A DNA stretch of 18,348 nt, taken from the NCBI GenBank assembly GCA_029820915.1, contig JALGUI010000012.1, forward strand, positions 1-18,348, written 5' to 3'. Numbering within the stretch: the stretch's first letter is position 1; every line of letters begins with the position of its first letter. A program made the position numbers and the translations under genes. The stretch is from Candidatus Zipacnadia bacterium. Its GTDB lineage: Bacteria; Armatimonadota; Zipacnadia; Zipacnadales; UBA5352. Of this stretch, positions 1 through 7,855 are shown piece after piece. Under the pieces are notes generated by a model, which saw nothing but the letters and a program-made list of their open reading frames with translations, was not told the DNA's origin and made no database searches.

Positions 1-1
1 C

Positions 2-372
<371 letters not shown>

Positions 373-388
<16 letters not shown>

Positions 389-1548
389 CCATCGGACTCG
401 CGCGCTATCGAGCTGTCCACCACGTTGACGACCGACACGACCCTGGCGCCCTTCTCCTTCAACTCGCGTAGCGCCACCAGGGTGTCGGCGGTCTCCCCCG
501 ACTGGCTCACGATGATGGCCAGCGTGTCGTCGAGCACCACCGGGTCGCGGGCGCGCAGCTCGGCGGCCAGGTCGCACTCGGACGGGATGCGGGCGAGCTT
601 CTCCATGAGGAAGCGCCCCACAAGGCCCGCGTGGAAGGCGGTGCCGCAGGCGGTGAAGACGACCTTGCGCAGGCTCCCGATCTCCTCCTCGGTCATGTTG
701 AGCCCCTCGAGCGTGATGGCCTTCTCGGGGTCGGTGAGGCGCCCGAGCAGGCACTCGCGCATGGCGCGCGGCTGCTCGTGGATCTCCTTGTGCATGAAGT
801 GCTTGTGGCCGCCCTTCTCGGCTGCGTCGGCGGGCCAGGGGACGGTGTAGGGCTCGCGCGCGACCGGGTTGCCCTCGAGGTCGGTCAGCTCGATGCCGTC
901 CCGGGTGATGACCGCCATCTCGTCGTCGTCGATGACGTAGACCTGGTCCGTCCATTCGCGGACGGCGCCCATGTCGGAGGCGATCCAGTTCTCGCCGTCG
1001 CCGATGCCGACCACCAGCGGCGAGAAGCGGCGGGCGGCGATCATCTGGTCGGGGGCGTCGGCGCATACGATGCCGACGGCGAAGGCGCCCTCGAGGTCCT
1101 GGACGGCGCGCCGGAAGGCCGCCGCGAGGTCGCCCTCATAGTACCTGTCAACCAGGTGCACGATGACCTCGGTGTCGGTCTCGGAGGCGAACTCGAAGCC
1201 CTCCTCCTGGAGCCGGTCGCGCAACTCGGCGTAATTCTCGATGATCCCGTTGTGCACCAGCGCGATGCGGCCGTCGCCCGACACGTGCGGGTGAGAGTTG
1301 GCCTTCGAGGGCTTGCCGTGCGTTGCCCAGCGCGTGTGGCCGATGCCGAGGGTACCGTCGAGCGGGGTCTCCTCGAGTTCGTCGGCGAGCGCGGCGAGCT
1401 TGCCGACGACCTTGACGACCTCCAGCTCGCCATCGACTATCACTGCGATGCCCGCGGAGTCATAGCCCCGGTACTCCAGTCGCTTGAGCCCGGCCAAGCA
1501 TACCTCCGTGGCCTGGCGTGTGCCGATGTACCCTACGATGCCGCACAT
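373..1548 (-). CDS. glmS: Glutamine--fructose-6-phosphate aminotransferase (GlmS), N-terminal part, truncated by frameshift
   Basis: GlmS makes glucosamine-6-phosphate from fructose-6-phosphate and glutamine, the first committed step to UDP-GlcNAc for peptidoglycan. The ATG at 1548 is chosen because it puts the catalytic Cys at position 2 (MCGIVGYIG), as the mature enzyme needs. AAGGAAG lies 8 bases upstream. A TTG at 1554 would add MS before it and is less likely. Residues 2 to about 215 are the class II glutamine amidotransferase domain (RGYDSAGIAV, HTRWATHG, HNGIIENY, ETDTEVI). The first SIS domain follows (TACGTAFHAG, SQSGETADTL). After SSIARESDG the frame shifts into WTAR and a stop because of a 32-bp tandem duplication. 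That leaves about 391 residues where the family has about 600. It is last in the cdaA-cdaR-glmS run, 33 bp after the cdaR stop. If real, this product would keep glutaminase but lose isomerase function. Confidence 0.9.
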
Positions 1549-1581
1549 GGACAATTCTTCCTTTCGGGAAGTGTGGCGAGG

Positions 1582-2745
1582 TTATGGGCCGGGCCGCTCC
1601 GGCTCCGGCGTTGTCACAGTCTCGTCCTCTTCGGGGGCCGGCGGCTCGTCCGAGCCACCCCCCTCTGAGGTGTCCGACCCGCCGTCGTCAGGCTGTACGC
1701 CCTCGGCGGGGCCCTCCTCCTGGTTCCCCGGCTGCTCGTCAATGTCCTCCTCGGGCTCTTCCTCGGGCTCCTCGTCAGGGGCGGCCGGCTCGGAGTCGCC
1801 GGCCGATGGCTCGGCCCCGGCGCCCGACGTGGCCGAACGGGTCGTGACGGTCACCTCGACCGACGCCGCACCCAGCACCGACAGCTCCGCCGGCACGTTC
1901 AGCGGCACCGTGTAGGTCTTGGAGCCGCGCAGGCCGGAGATATTCACCGAGACCGTGGACACGGAGCCGACGGCGTCGAGGCCCCGCTCGCCGGTCACCG
2001 TGACGCCCGGCGGGGAGGTGGTCACGCCCACGACACGCCAGCCCGGCGGCGGGTTGCCCAGCACCGCGCGCACGGGCACCCACTTCACGCTCACCTGCCG
2101 GAGCGAGATGGCGACCTTCACCCTGGCGGGGTCGAAGCCCACGCCGTTGACCACGACGTCGCGATGGTCGCGCGCCTCCACCTCGGCCTCGAACTCCATG
2201 GTGCTGTTGAGTCCCGAGGCGTCAACTACGACGACCACCCGTGCCACGCGCCTCACGACGCTCGTCGCGCCGATGACCGTGACCTCTTCGGGGTCAGGGC
2301 GCACGCTCTCGATGACGAAGCCGCTGGCGGGTTCCCCGCGGCGGATGGCGTACACGGGCCGCGCCCGCCGGATGATCTTGTCGAGTTCCACCGCAGCCGT
2401 CGTGGGGTAGCCGGGCAGCGTGGACAGCGTCTGCGGCACACCCACCACCCGCAGAGCCACCTCGTTCTCCCCCACCTTCGCATCGCGCAGGTTCGCCTCC
2501 AGGCGGATGCGCCCGACCTGCAGGTACTCCAGCGCGCTCTCGCGGCCGCGCAGCCGAAGCTCGACCGTCTGAGGCGTAACGCTGATCGTTGCCAGGTCGG
2601 ACGGCTCGCCGATTGGCCTCACCGGCACTGTGATGGCCTGCGTGGTCTGCGGGTCCTCGGCGCCAAGCACGTAGAACCACAGGATGATGGCGATTCCCAG
2701 CGACAGCGCCTTCAGCGGCCAGTTGTCCAAGCTGGACTCGAGCAT
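1582..2745 (-). CDS. cdaR: CdaR-like YbbR-domain membrane protein (regulator of diadenylate cyclase)
   Basis: CdaR proteins are membrane-anchored, with extracytoplasmic YbbR repeats, and bind and modulate the diadenylate cyclase CdaA. Here an N-terminal segment (LESSLDNWPLKALSLGIAIILWFYVLG split as NWPLKALSLG, then IAIILWFYVLG) forms the single membrane anchor. Repeated beta-rich units of about 80 residues follow, with YbbR signatures such as TPQTVELRLRGRE, IESVRPDPEEVTVIG and GWRVVGVTTSPPGVTVTG. The last 80 or so residues are a low-complexity acidic, Pro/Glu/Gly-rich tail, unusual for the family. The start is uncertain. ATG 2745 fits family length and has GAGG 11 bases upstream, ATG 2754 is also possible, and an in-frame ATG at 2808 would add about 21 unfamiliar residues without a visible ribosome site. 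It lies between cdaA and glmS on the same strand. The family call is strong; the regulatory role is by homology and position. Confidence 0.87.
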   Translation of the reverse strand: MLESSLDNWPLKALSLGIAIILWFYVLGAEDPQTTQAITVPVRPIGEPSDLATISVTPQTVELRLRGRESALEYLQVGRIRLEANLRDAKVGENEVALRVVGVPQTLSTLPGYPTTAAVELDKIIRRARPVYAIRRGEPASGFVIESVRPDPEEVTVIGATSVVRRVARVVVVVDASGLNSTMEFEAEVEARDHRDVVVNGVGFDPARVKVAISLRQVSVKWVPVRAVLGNPPPGWRVVGVTTSPPGVTVTGERGLDAVGSVSTVSVNISGLRGSKTYTVPLNVPAELSVLGAASVEVTVTTRSATSGAGAEPSAGDSEPAAPDEEPEEEPEEDIDEQPGNQEEGPAEGVQPDDGGSDTSEGGGSDEPPAPEEDETVTTPEPERPGP

Positions 2746-2820
2746 GCCGCTCATCGCCTCAGTGGCGGCAAGATTCGTGCCGGGAGCGCCGACGGGTCGC
2801 GATCCCATCGGCGCGCGGCG

Positions 2821-3639
2821 TCATCGGCGCCAGAACAGCAGTCGCTGCCGGTCATCCGGCGCCTCGAAGAGCTTGTTGAGACGCTCGGCGAGTTGCGTGC
2901 GCTCCAAGTCGGGGCTGAGGTTGCCGTCCACCGCCAGCGACATGGCCCCCGTCTCCTCGGACACCACCACGACCGCCGCGTCGGTGCGCTCGGACAGCCC
3001 CAGCGCCGCCCGGTGCCTCATGCCCGTCGTTACCGACAGGCCCGGCTGCTCGGAGTGCGGGAGCACGCAGCCCGCGGCCACGATGACGTCATCGCGGATG
3101 ACCGCGGCGCCGTCGTGCAGCGGGGTGTTGGGATAGAAGATGGTCACGAGCGCGTCAACCGAGACCCGGGCATTGAGCGTCTTGCCGGTGCGCGTGATGT
3201 CCATCAGCCCGCTGTCGCGCTGCAGGACCATCAGGGCGCCAATCCGCCGGCCCGACAGCTCCTCGGCGGAGTCAACGATCTCGGTGATGACCCGCTGCTT
3301 GGTCGCCGTCTCGACGCGGCCGATCTGCACCCCCAGCACCCCCGCTCTGCCCAGACGCTCCAGTGCCATGCGCAGTTCAGGCTGGAAGATCACCACCAGC
3401 GCAATGACGCCGGGGAGGACGAGCTGCCCCAGCATCCAGTTCAGGGTCGGCAGCCAGGAGGTGGCCCACAGCAGCACGAGGACGACCATCAGGCCGCGGA
3501 TCACCGAGCCACCGCGGGTGCCCTGCAGCAGCAGCAGCCCGCGGTACACGATGTACGTGACCACCAGGATGTCCAGCACATCGACGATGCGAATGCTGAG
3601 GAGGATGGCCGTCAACTGTTCCACCAGTCCGGCGCCCAT
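2821..3639 (-). CDS. cdaA: Diadenylate cyclase CdaA (DacA)
   Basis: This enzyme condenses two ATP to c-di-AMP, a second messenger for potassium/osmotic balance and wall homeostasis. It is a membrane protein with a cytoplasmic catalytic domain. Three hydrophobic segments come first (around IVDVLDILVVTYIVYRGLLLL, GLMVVLVLLWATSW and LVLPGVIALVVIF), then FQPELRMALERLGR, typical of CdaA. The DAC domain carries both catalytic signatures: D176-G177-A178 in NTPLHDGAAVIRDD, and R208-H209-R210 in GMRHRAALGLSE. GAMS and an acidic-basic C-terminus follow. ATG 3639 is chosen because the family starts a few residues before the first membrane helix and CAGGA sits 9 bases upstream. An upstream in-frame start at 3732 would overlap the promoter. 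The product is 272 residues, the usual length. It is first in the cdaA-cdaR-glmS operon. Confidence 0.95.
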   Translation of the reverse strand: MGAGLVEQLTAILLSIRIVDVLDILVVTYIVYRGLLLLQGTRGGSVIRGLMVVLVLLWATSWLPTLNWMLGQLVLPGVIALVVIFQPELRMALERLGRAGVLGVQIGRVETATKQRVITEIVDSAEELSGRRIGALMVLQRDSGLMDITRTGKTLNARVSVDALVTIFYPNTPLHDGAAVIRDDVIVAAGCVLPHSEQPGLSVTTGMRHRAALGLSERTDAAVVVVSEETGAMSLAVDGNLSPDLERTQLAERLNKLFEAPDDRQRLLFWRR

Positions 3640-3700
3640 CGAGAATGTCCTGAGGTCGCGGCCTTGATACTGGCTCCGAGGGGACAGAGAGGCGGGCACA

Positions 3701-3729
3701 AATATAGCATAGCGCGCAGACAGCGTCAA
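3701..3729 (-). promoter_or_regulatory. Sigma-70-type promoter for the cdaA-cdaR-glmS operon
   Basis: Read on the minus strand, TTGACG (3729-3724) is followed after exactly 17 bases by TATATT (3706-3701). The predicted transcript starts near 3693, giving a leader of about 55 bases before the cdaA ATG. This AT-rich patch stands out in otherwise GC-rich DNA. Confidence 0.72.
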
Positions 3730-3800
3730 CACGACCGTGGACGGGCGGTGAGCCCGGCTCGCCCCATGGGAGCGTCCGCGCTGCGGGCCCGCGGTGGGCC

Positions 3801-3829
3801 TTGTCCTGTGAGCGCGAAAGCGGTATGAT
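3801..3829 (+). promoter_or_regulatory. Sigma-70-type promoter for the rightward gene run
   Basis: TTGTCC (3801-3806) and TATGAT (3824-3829) are separated by 17 bases, and the first gene starts at 3867 after a leader of about 30 bases. It diverges from the cdaA promoter, with 71 bases between the two -35 boxes. That gap contains the 10-base palindrome GCGGGCCCGC at 3783-3792. Confidence 0.65.
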
Positions 3830-3866
3830 TCGTGCGCGCCGCGAATACTGCGCAGGGAGCTGAGCC

Positions 3867-4433
3867 ATGGACCGCTCGGAGAGCTTGATGAGCCGGGTCT
3901 TCGCCGAGCCCGGCCCCGACAATACCCAGGCCACGCTGCGGCTCGCCGTCGAGCGGGCAGGCGCGCTCGGCATCGACCAGATGGTCGTGGCCACCAGCAC
4001 GGGAAAGACCGCGCTGGCGGCCGTGGAGGTGTTCGATGGCGCCGTGATCGGCGTTACGCTCGCGGCCGGCCACTGGGACAGGTACTGCCCGCCGGACCCC
4101 GACATCATCGCCCAGGCCGAGGACCGTGGCGTGCGCCTGCTGACCTGTCCGCACGCGCTGCTGGGCGCCATCGACAGCGCCGTGAGCGGCATCGGCGGCG
4201 TGGCGACCGCGGAGATTGTCGCGCGCACTTACTACACCATCTGCCAGGGAGCGAAGGTCGCCGTGGAGTGCGTCCTGATGGCGGCGGACGCCGGGCTGCT
4301 GAACATGGACCGCGAGGTCATCGGCATCGCGGGCACGGGCGGCGGCGCCGACACCGCGCTGGTGATCGCTCCCGCCTTCACCAATACCTTCTTCGACCTG
4401 CGCATCCGCGAGGTCCTGGCCAAGCCCAGGTAG
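3867..4433 (+). CDS. Stand-alone pyruvate kinase C-terminal (alpha/beta) domain-like protein
   Basis: This 188-residue protein resembles the C-terminal alpha/beta domain of pyruvate kinase, found without the catalytic barrel. In the full enzyme that domain binds allosteric effectors. The Ser/Thr-rich phosphate-binding-like loop is ATSTGKTALAAVEVF (S44-T45-G46-K47-T48), and a second glycine-rich stretch is IGIAGTGGGADTALVIAP near the C-terminus. There is no signal peptide or membrane segment. A good ribosome site, GGGAGC, precedes ATG 3867. It is the first gene after the rightward promoter and is 29 bp ahead of the next gene. Stand-alone forms of this domain occur in archaea and some bacteria without an established function. 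A small effector- or nucleotide-binding role is a guess. It lacks the residues needed for pyruvate kinase catalysis. Confidence 0.78.
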   Translation: MDRSESLMSRVFAEPGPDNTQATLRLAVERAGALGIDQMVVATSTGKTALAAVEVFDGAVIGVTLAAGHWDRYCPPDPDIIAQAEDRGVRLLTCPHALLGAIDSAVSGIGGVATAEIVARTYYTICQGAKVAVECVLMAADAGLLNMDREVIGIAGTGGGADTALVIAPAFTNTFFDLRIREVLAKPR

Positions 4434-4462
4434 CGGGGCGCCCCGGGGAACGTGATACGGTC

Positions 4463-5269
4463 GTGCTCGACAGGATATTCATCTACGACGCGCCGGATGC
4501 CGCGGGCCTGGACATCGGGGTCGTGGCCCGGCGCCTGGACGAGCTGCTGCCCGACACCGAGGTCGAGACGAGGACCGACTTCTTCACCTGGCGCCTGGGG
4601 CAGTTCGAGCCCGGGCAGGTCGCTGTTCTTACCGAGCAGATAGCGGAGCGGCTGGACGAGCGCGAGGTCCACGACCTCGTGGCGCCGGAGCGTCGGTCCG
4701 ACCTCGAGCCGGTCACGCCGGACGATCGCGATCTGGGAGCCGTCTACCTGGCGGAGCCGCTGCAGGACGTGCTGCGGGCCATGCTGCCCGCGGAGGAGCG
4801 CGGGGTGGCCAACCTGCACCTCGCCTACATCACGCAGTGCATCGGCCGATGGGTGGCGGAGGAGAGCTACTTCCGGCTGCAGATCATCCGCCACGGCGAG
4901 CCCACGATCATCTCGACCACGGGCTTCGTGGAGGCCCCCGCGCTGCCGCGCGAGTACGCCTTCAGGCGCGCGCAGCTTGTGGGCTTCGGCATGGAGGAGG
5001 CGGCCGAGGAGCTCGACGCACGCTTCGCGGGCAAGGCGCTGGGCCACGCCGACGCGCGCATCAACCGGGTGGCGACGGGGTTTGCGCTCAAGGCGGTCTT
5101 CCGACAGGCCTTCGCCGAGGATGGCTGCGACGAGCCGACCTGCCCGTTGCACCCGACCGCGACCCACGATGAGCTGGCGCGGGCGTACCTGGACGACGAC
5201 TCGCGGCTGTGCGACCGCCACGCGCGCATGCTCACCGACGCCGGGCGAGATGCGCCCGAGCCGTCCTGA
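4463..5269 (+). CDS. Conserved protein resembling the uncharacterised DUF6775 (putative metallopeptidase) family
   Basis: I do not recognise a characterised function. The start is GTG 4463 (MLDRIFIYDAP), with GGGGAA about 12 bases upstream; no better start exists after the preceding stop. The 268-residue product has an N-terminal unit (IFIYDAP...LDIGVVARRLDELL), a central block STTGFVEAPALPREYAF, and a C-terminal Cys/His cluster: C222-x4-C227, then C250-x2-H253, with H230 and H235 between. From memory this order matches a mostly archaeal family labelled DUF6775 putative metallopeptidase, but no HExxH motif is visible, so protease activity is unsupported here. The Cys/His cluster could bind a metal. 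No signal peptide or membrane helix is seen, so it is probably cytoplasmic. It lies between the pyruvate-kinase-like gene and PBP1A in one direction, suggesting cotranscription. An unrelated metal-binding fold is possible. Confidence 0.6.
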   Translation: MLDRIFIYDAPDAAGLDIGVVARRLDELLPDTEVETRTDFFTWRLGQFEPGQVAVLTEQIAERLDEREVHDLVAPERRSDLEPVTPDDRDLGAVYLAEPLQDVLRAMLPAEERGVANLHLAYITQCIGRWVAEESYFRLQIIRHGEPTIISTTGFVEAPALPREYAFRRAQLVGFGMEEAAEELDARFAGKALGHADARINRVATGFALKAVFRQAFAEDGCDEPTCPLHPTATHDELARAYLDDDSRLCDRHARMLTDAGRDAPEPS

Positions 5270-5356
5270 GCGCGGAACCAAGGTGACGCCCGGGGAGTCA
5301 GTACGCCCGACGGCGGCCTACCGAGCCGTGAGACACCAGGAGTGTGGAGCGCGAGG

Positions 5357-7849
5357 ATGAGCAAGAGGCCCAATCGAGTTCTCCGGGTGTTCCGGGTCTT
5401 CAACGCCCTCATCATCATGGGGTCGTTCGGCCTTGCCGGCTTCATGTACGGCGCCTACGAGAGCGTCAAGTCGGTCCTGCCCGAAGACGCCGACCTGACG
5501 CAGTACAAGCCACTGGGCACCACGGAGATCTACTCCACCGAGCGGCACAGGGACGGCACGGTCACTCACACCCTCCTGGCGCGGATCGCCAAGGAGGACC
5601 GCACGCCGGTCGAGCTGTCGCGCATCCCCGGCCACCTGCGCCAGGCCACCGTCGCCATCGAGGACGAGCGCTTCTACGAGCACCGGGGCATCGACCCCAA
5701 GGGCATCGTCCGCGCCGCCATCACGAACTTCCGGAGCAGGGCCATCCGGCAGGGCGGCAGCACGATCACGCAGCAGCTCGTCAAGAACGTGTGGCTGACG
5801 CAGGAGCGCACCATCGACCGTAAGCTCAAGGAGATCATGCTCGCCCTGCAGTTCGAGACCAAGTTCTCGAAGGACGAGATCCTCGAGATGTACCTCAACG
5901 AGGTTTACTACGGCCACGGCGCTTACGGGGTGCAGGCGGCCGCGAAGGCCTTCTTCGACAAGGACGTCTCGAAGCTGACGCTGGGGGAGGCGGCGCTGCT
6001 GGCCGGCCTGCCGCGGCGGCCGAACTACTACTCTCCGTACGTGGACCCGGTGCGGTGCAAGGACCGCCGCCGCGTTGTGCTCGCCAAGATGGTCGAGATG
6101 GGCTACATCACGCCCCAGCAGGCGGTCGAGGCGGACGATGAGCAGATCCAGAGCCGGCTGGCCCCCTTGCAGGAGCGCGGCGTGGCCGTGCTGCGGGCCC
6201 AGTACTTCACCAACCTGGTGATCCGCGAGCTGTGCGATGACCCGCGCTACGGGGACGACGCGGTCTACAAGGGCGGCCTCCGCGTCTACACGACGATCGA
6301 CATGCGCCTGCAGGAGGTCGCGGAGAAGGAGCTGACCGAGCAGATCGAGAGCCTGCGCAGCAGGCGCCGTATCTGGCCGGCGCCGGTCGGCCAGGGGGCG
6401 CTGGCCTGCGTGGACGTGCATACCGGCGACGTGCTGGCAATGGTCGGCGGCGTCGGCGCCTGGGAGGAGACGCAGTTCAATCGCGCGCACCCCGCCGGGC
6501 CTCCCTGGGGACGGCAGCCCGGATCATCCTTCAAGCCCTACGTGTTCGCTACGGCCTTCGAGTCGGGCTACAGCCCACGTTCGGTGTTCAGCGGCGCCCC
6601 GCTCCGCATCGGGACCTGGGCGCCGGTCAACTACTCGGCCAGCCAGGGTGGCAACTACTCGCTCAAGGCGGCGCTGGGGGCGTCGGTCAACCTGGTGGCG
6701 GTGCGGCTGATTCGCGCCGTGGGCATCCAGAAGACCGTGCGCTACGCCGCGCGCATCATGCGCCTCCCGGAGGAGCGGCTACGCGCGGTGCCGTCGCTGG
6801 CGCTGGGCACGTCGGAGATCTCGCCGCTCGAGCACGCGCTGGGCTACGCGACCTTCGCGGCGGGCGGCCTGCGCCCCACGATGCGCCTGTACCACACGAT
6901 CCGCGACTACACGGGCGAGCTGATCGAGTACCGCGCGCCCGAGCAGGTGCGGGTGATCTCCAAGCCCGCCGCCATCAGCCTGATAGAGTGCCTGCGATAT
7001 GTCGTCACCAGCGGCACGGGACGCCGGGCGAGCATCTCCGGCGTGGCCGCCTGTGGCAAGACCGGGACCACCCAGAAGAGCCGCGACGCCTGGTGGGTCG
7101 GCTTCACCCCCGATCTGAGCTGCGCCGTCTGGGTGGGCAACGACAACAACAAGCCCATGCGCGGCGCATCGGGCGGCGGCTTCGCCGCGCCGGTCTGGCG
7201 CGAGTTCATGAGGCAGGCCATCGACATCCTCGGCTGCAACGGCAGCTACCCGGAGGGCACCGGCGTGACGGCGTCGCGCAGAGGCCAGGCGGGTGACGAC
7301 GAGGAAGACGAAGAAGAGGAAGAGCTGGAGGAGCTGCCAATCACGACGCCACGACGCGTGACCGTCTGCGCCGTCTCGGGTGGATTGGCGACGCCCTACT
7401 GCCCGGACACCATCGAGCGGATACTGTCGCCGGGTGAGAGCGCGCCGGGCATGTGCACCATTCACCGCCCGCCGCGGCGCGCGTCGGCCGATACGGGCAC
7501 GCCGCCGGCCGCCTCGGGCGGGGGGCAGCAACCGACGACCGGCGGCGGCCGCACCGTTACCGTCACGATCTGCACGCAGTCCGGCCGGCCGGCCGGGCCG
7601 TACTGCCCCGATACCGTGGAGCGCAGCTACCCGGCGGGCAGCGCCCCCGGCGGCCAGTGCACTCTCCACGGTCCGCCCAGCTCGTCACCGACGCCACGGC
7701 CCGAGCCGGTGCCTCCCGAGCCCGAACCTGAACCCGAGCCCGAGCCGGCGCCCGAGCCGACGCCCGTCCCCGAGCCGGAGCCGGCGCCACAGCCGATGCC
7801 CTCGCCGCCTCCCAGCGACGCCGCCGCCCCGCCGGGCGGAGGCGCGTGA
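5357..7849 (+). CDS. Bifunctional class A penicillin-binding protein (PBP1A type)
   Basis: This protein polymerises lipid II into glycan strands and cross-links them at the outer face of the membrane. ATG 5357 is chosen over the in-frame GTG 5342 because GGAG lies 7 bases upstream and the 830-residue product then begins MSKRPNR, a basic stretch before the membrane helix (ALIIMGSFGLAGFMYGAY). The glycosyltransferase 51 domain covers about 75-250 with E102 in EDERFYEH, GGSTITQQLVKN, and RKLKEIMLA. The transpeptidase domain has S390-SFK393 (SxxK), S443-V-N445 (SxN) and K568-T-G570. After an acidic linker near 650 come two related Cys-containing repeats (VCAVSGGLATPYCPDTIER...C and ICTQSGRPAGPYCPDTVER...C), then a Pro/Glu tail from about 777. 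Such C-terminal repeats are seen in other class A PBPs. It lies 6 bp before mrdA, so the two are probably cotranscribed. Confidence 0.95.
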   Translation: MSKRPNRVLRVFRVFNALIIMGSFGLAGFMYGAYESVKSVLPEDADLTQYKPLGTTEIYSTERHRDGTVTHTLLARIAKEDRTPVELSRIPGHLRQATVAIEDERFYEHRGIDPKGIVRAAITNFRSRAIRQGGSTITQQLVKNVWLTQERTIDRKLKEIMLALQFETKFSKDEILEMYLNEVYYGHGAYGVQAAAKAFFDKDVSKLTLGEAALLAGLPRRPNYYSPYVDPVRCKDRRRVVLAKMVEMGYITPQQAVEADDEQIQSRLAPLQERGVAVLRAQYFTNLVIRELCDDPRYGDDAVYKGGLRVYTTIDMRLQEVAEKELTEQIESLRSRRRIWPAPVGQGALACVDVHTGDVLAMVGGVGAWEETQFNRAHPAGPPWGRQPGSSFKPYVFATAFESGYSPRSVFSGAPLRIGTWAPVNYSASQGGNYSLKAALGASVNLVAVRLIRAVGIQKTVRYAARIMRLPEERLRAVPSLALGTSEISPLEHALGYATFAAGGLRPTMRLYHTIRDYTGELIEYRAPEQVRVISKPAAISLIECLRYVVTSGTGRRASISGVAACGKTGTTQKSRDAWWVGFTPDLSCAVWVGNDNNKPMRGASGGGFAAPVWREFMRQAIDILGCNGSYPEGTGVTASRRGQAGDDEEDEEEEELEELPITTPRRVTVCAVSGGLATPYCPDTIERILSPGESAPGMCTIHRPPRRASADTGTPPAASGGGQQPTTGGGRTVTVTICTQSGRPAGPYCPDTVERSYPAGSAPGGQCTLHGPPSSSPTPRPEPVPPEPEPEPEPEPAPEPTPVPEPEPAPQPMPSPPPSDAAAPPGGGA

Positions 7850-7855
7850 GGACAG

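Noticed and set aside
1549..1581. glmS ribozyme upstream of glmS
   Set aside because: Only 33 bases separate cdaR and glmS, far too short for the ribozyme core.
5270..5356. Separate promoter for PBP1A
   Set aside because: No convincing -35/-10 pair is visible in the 87-base gap; cotranscription with the upstream genes is simpler.
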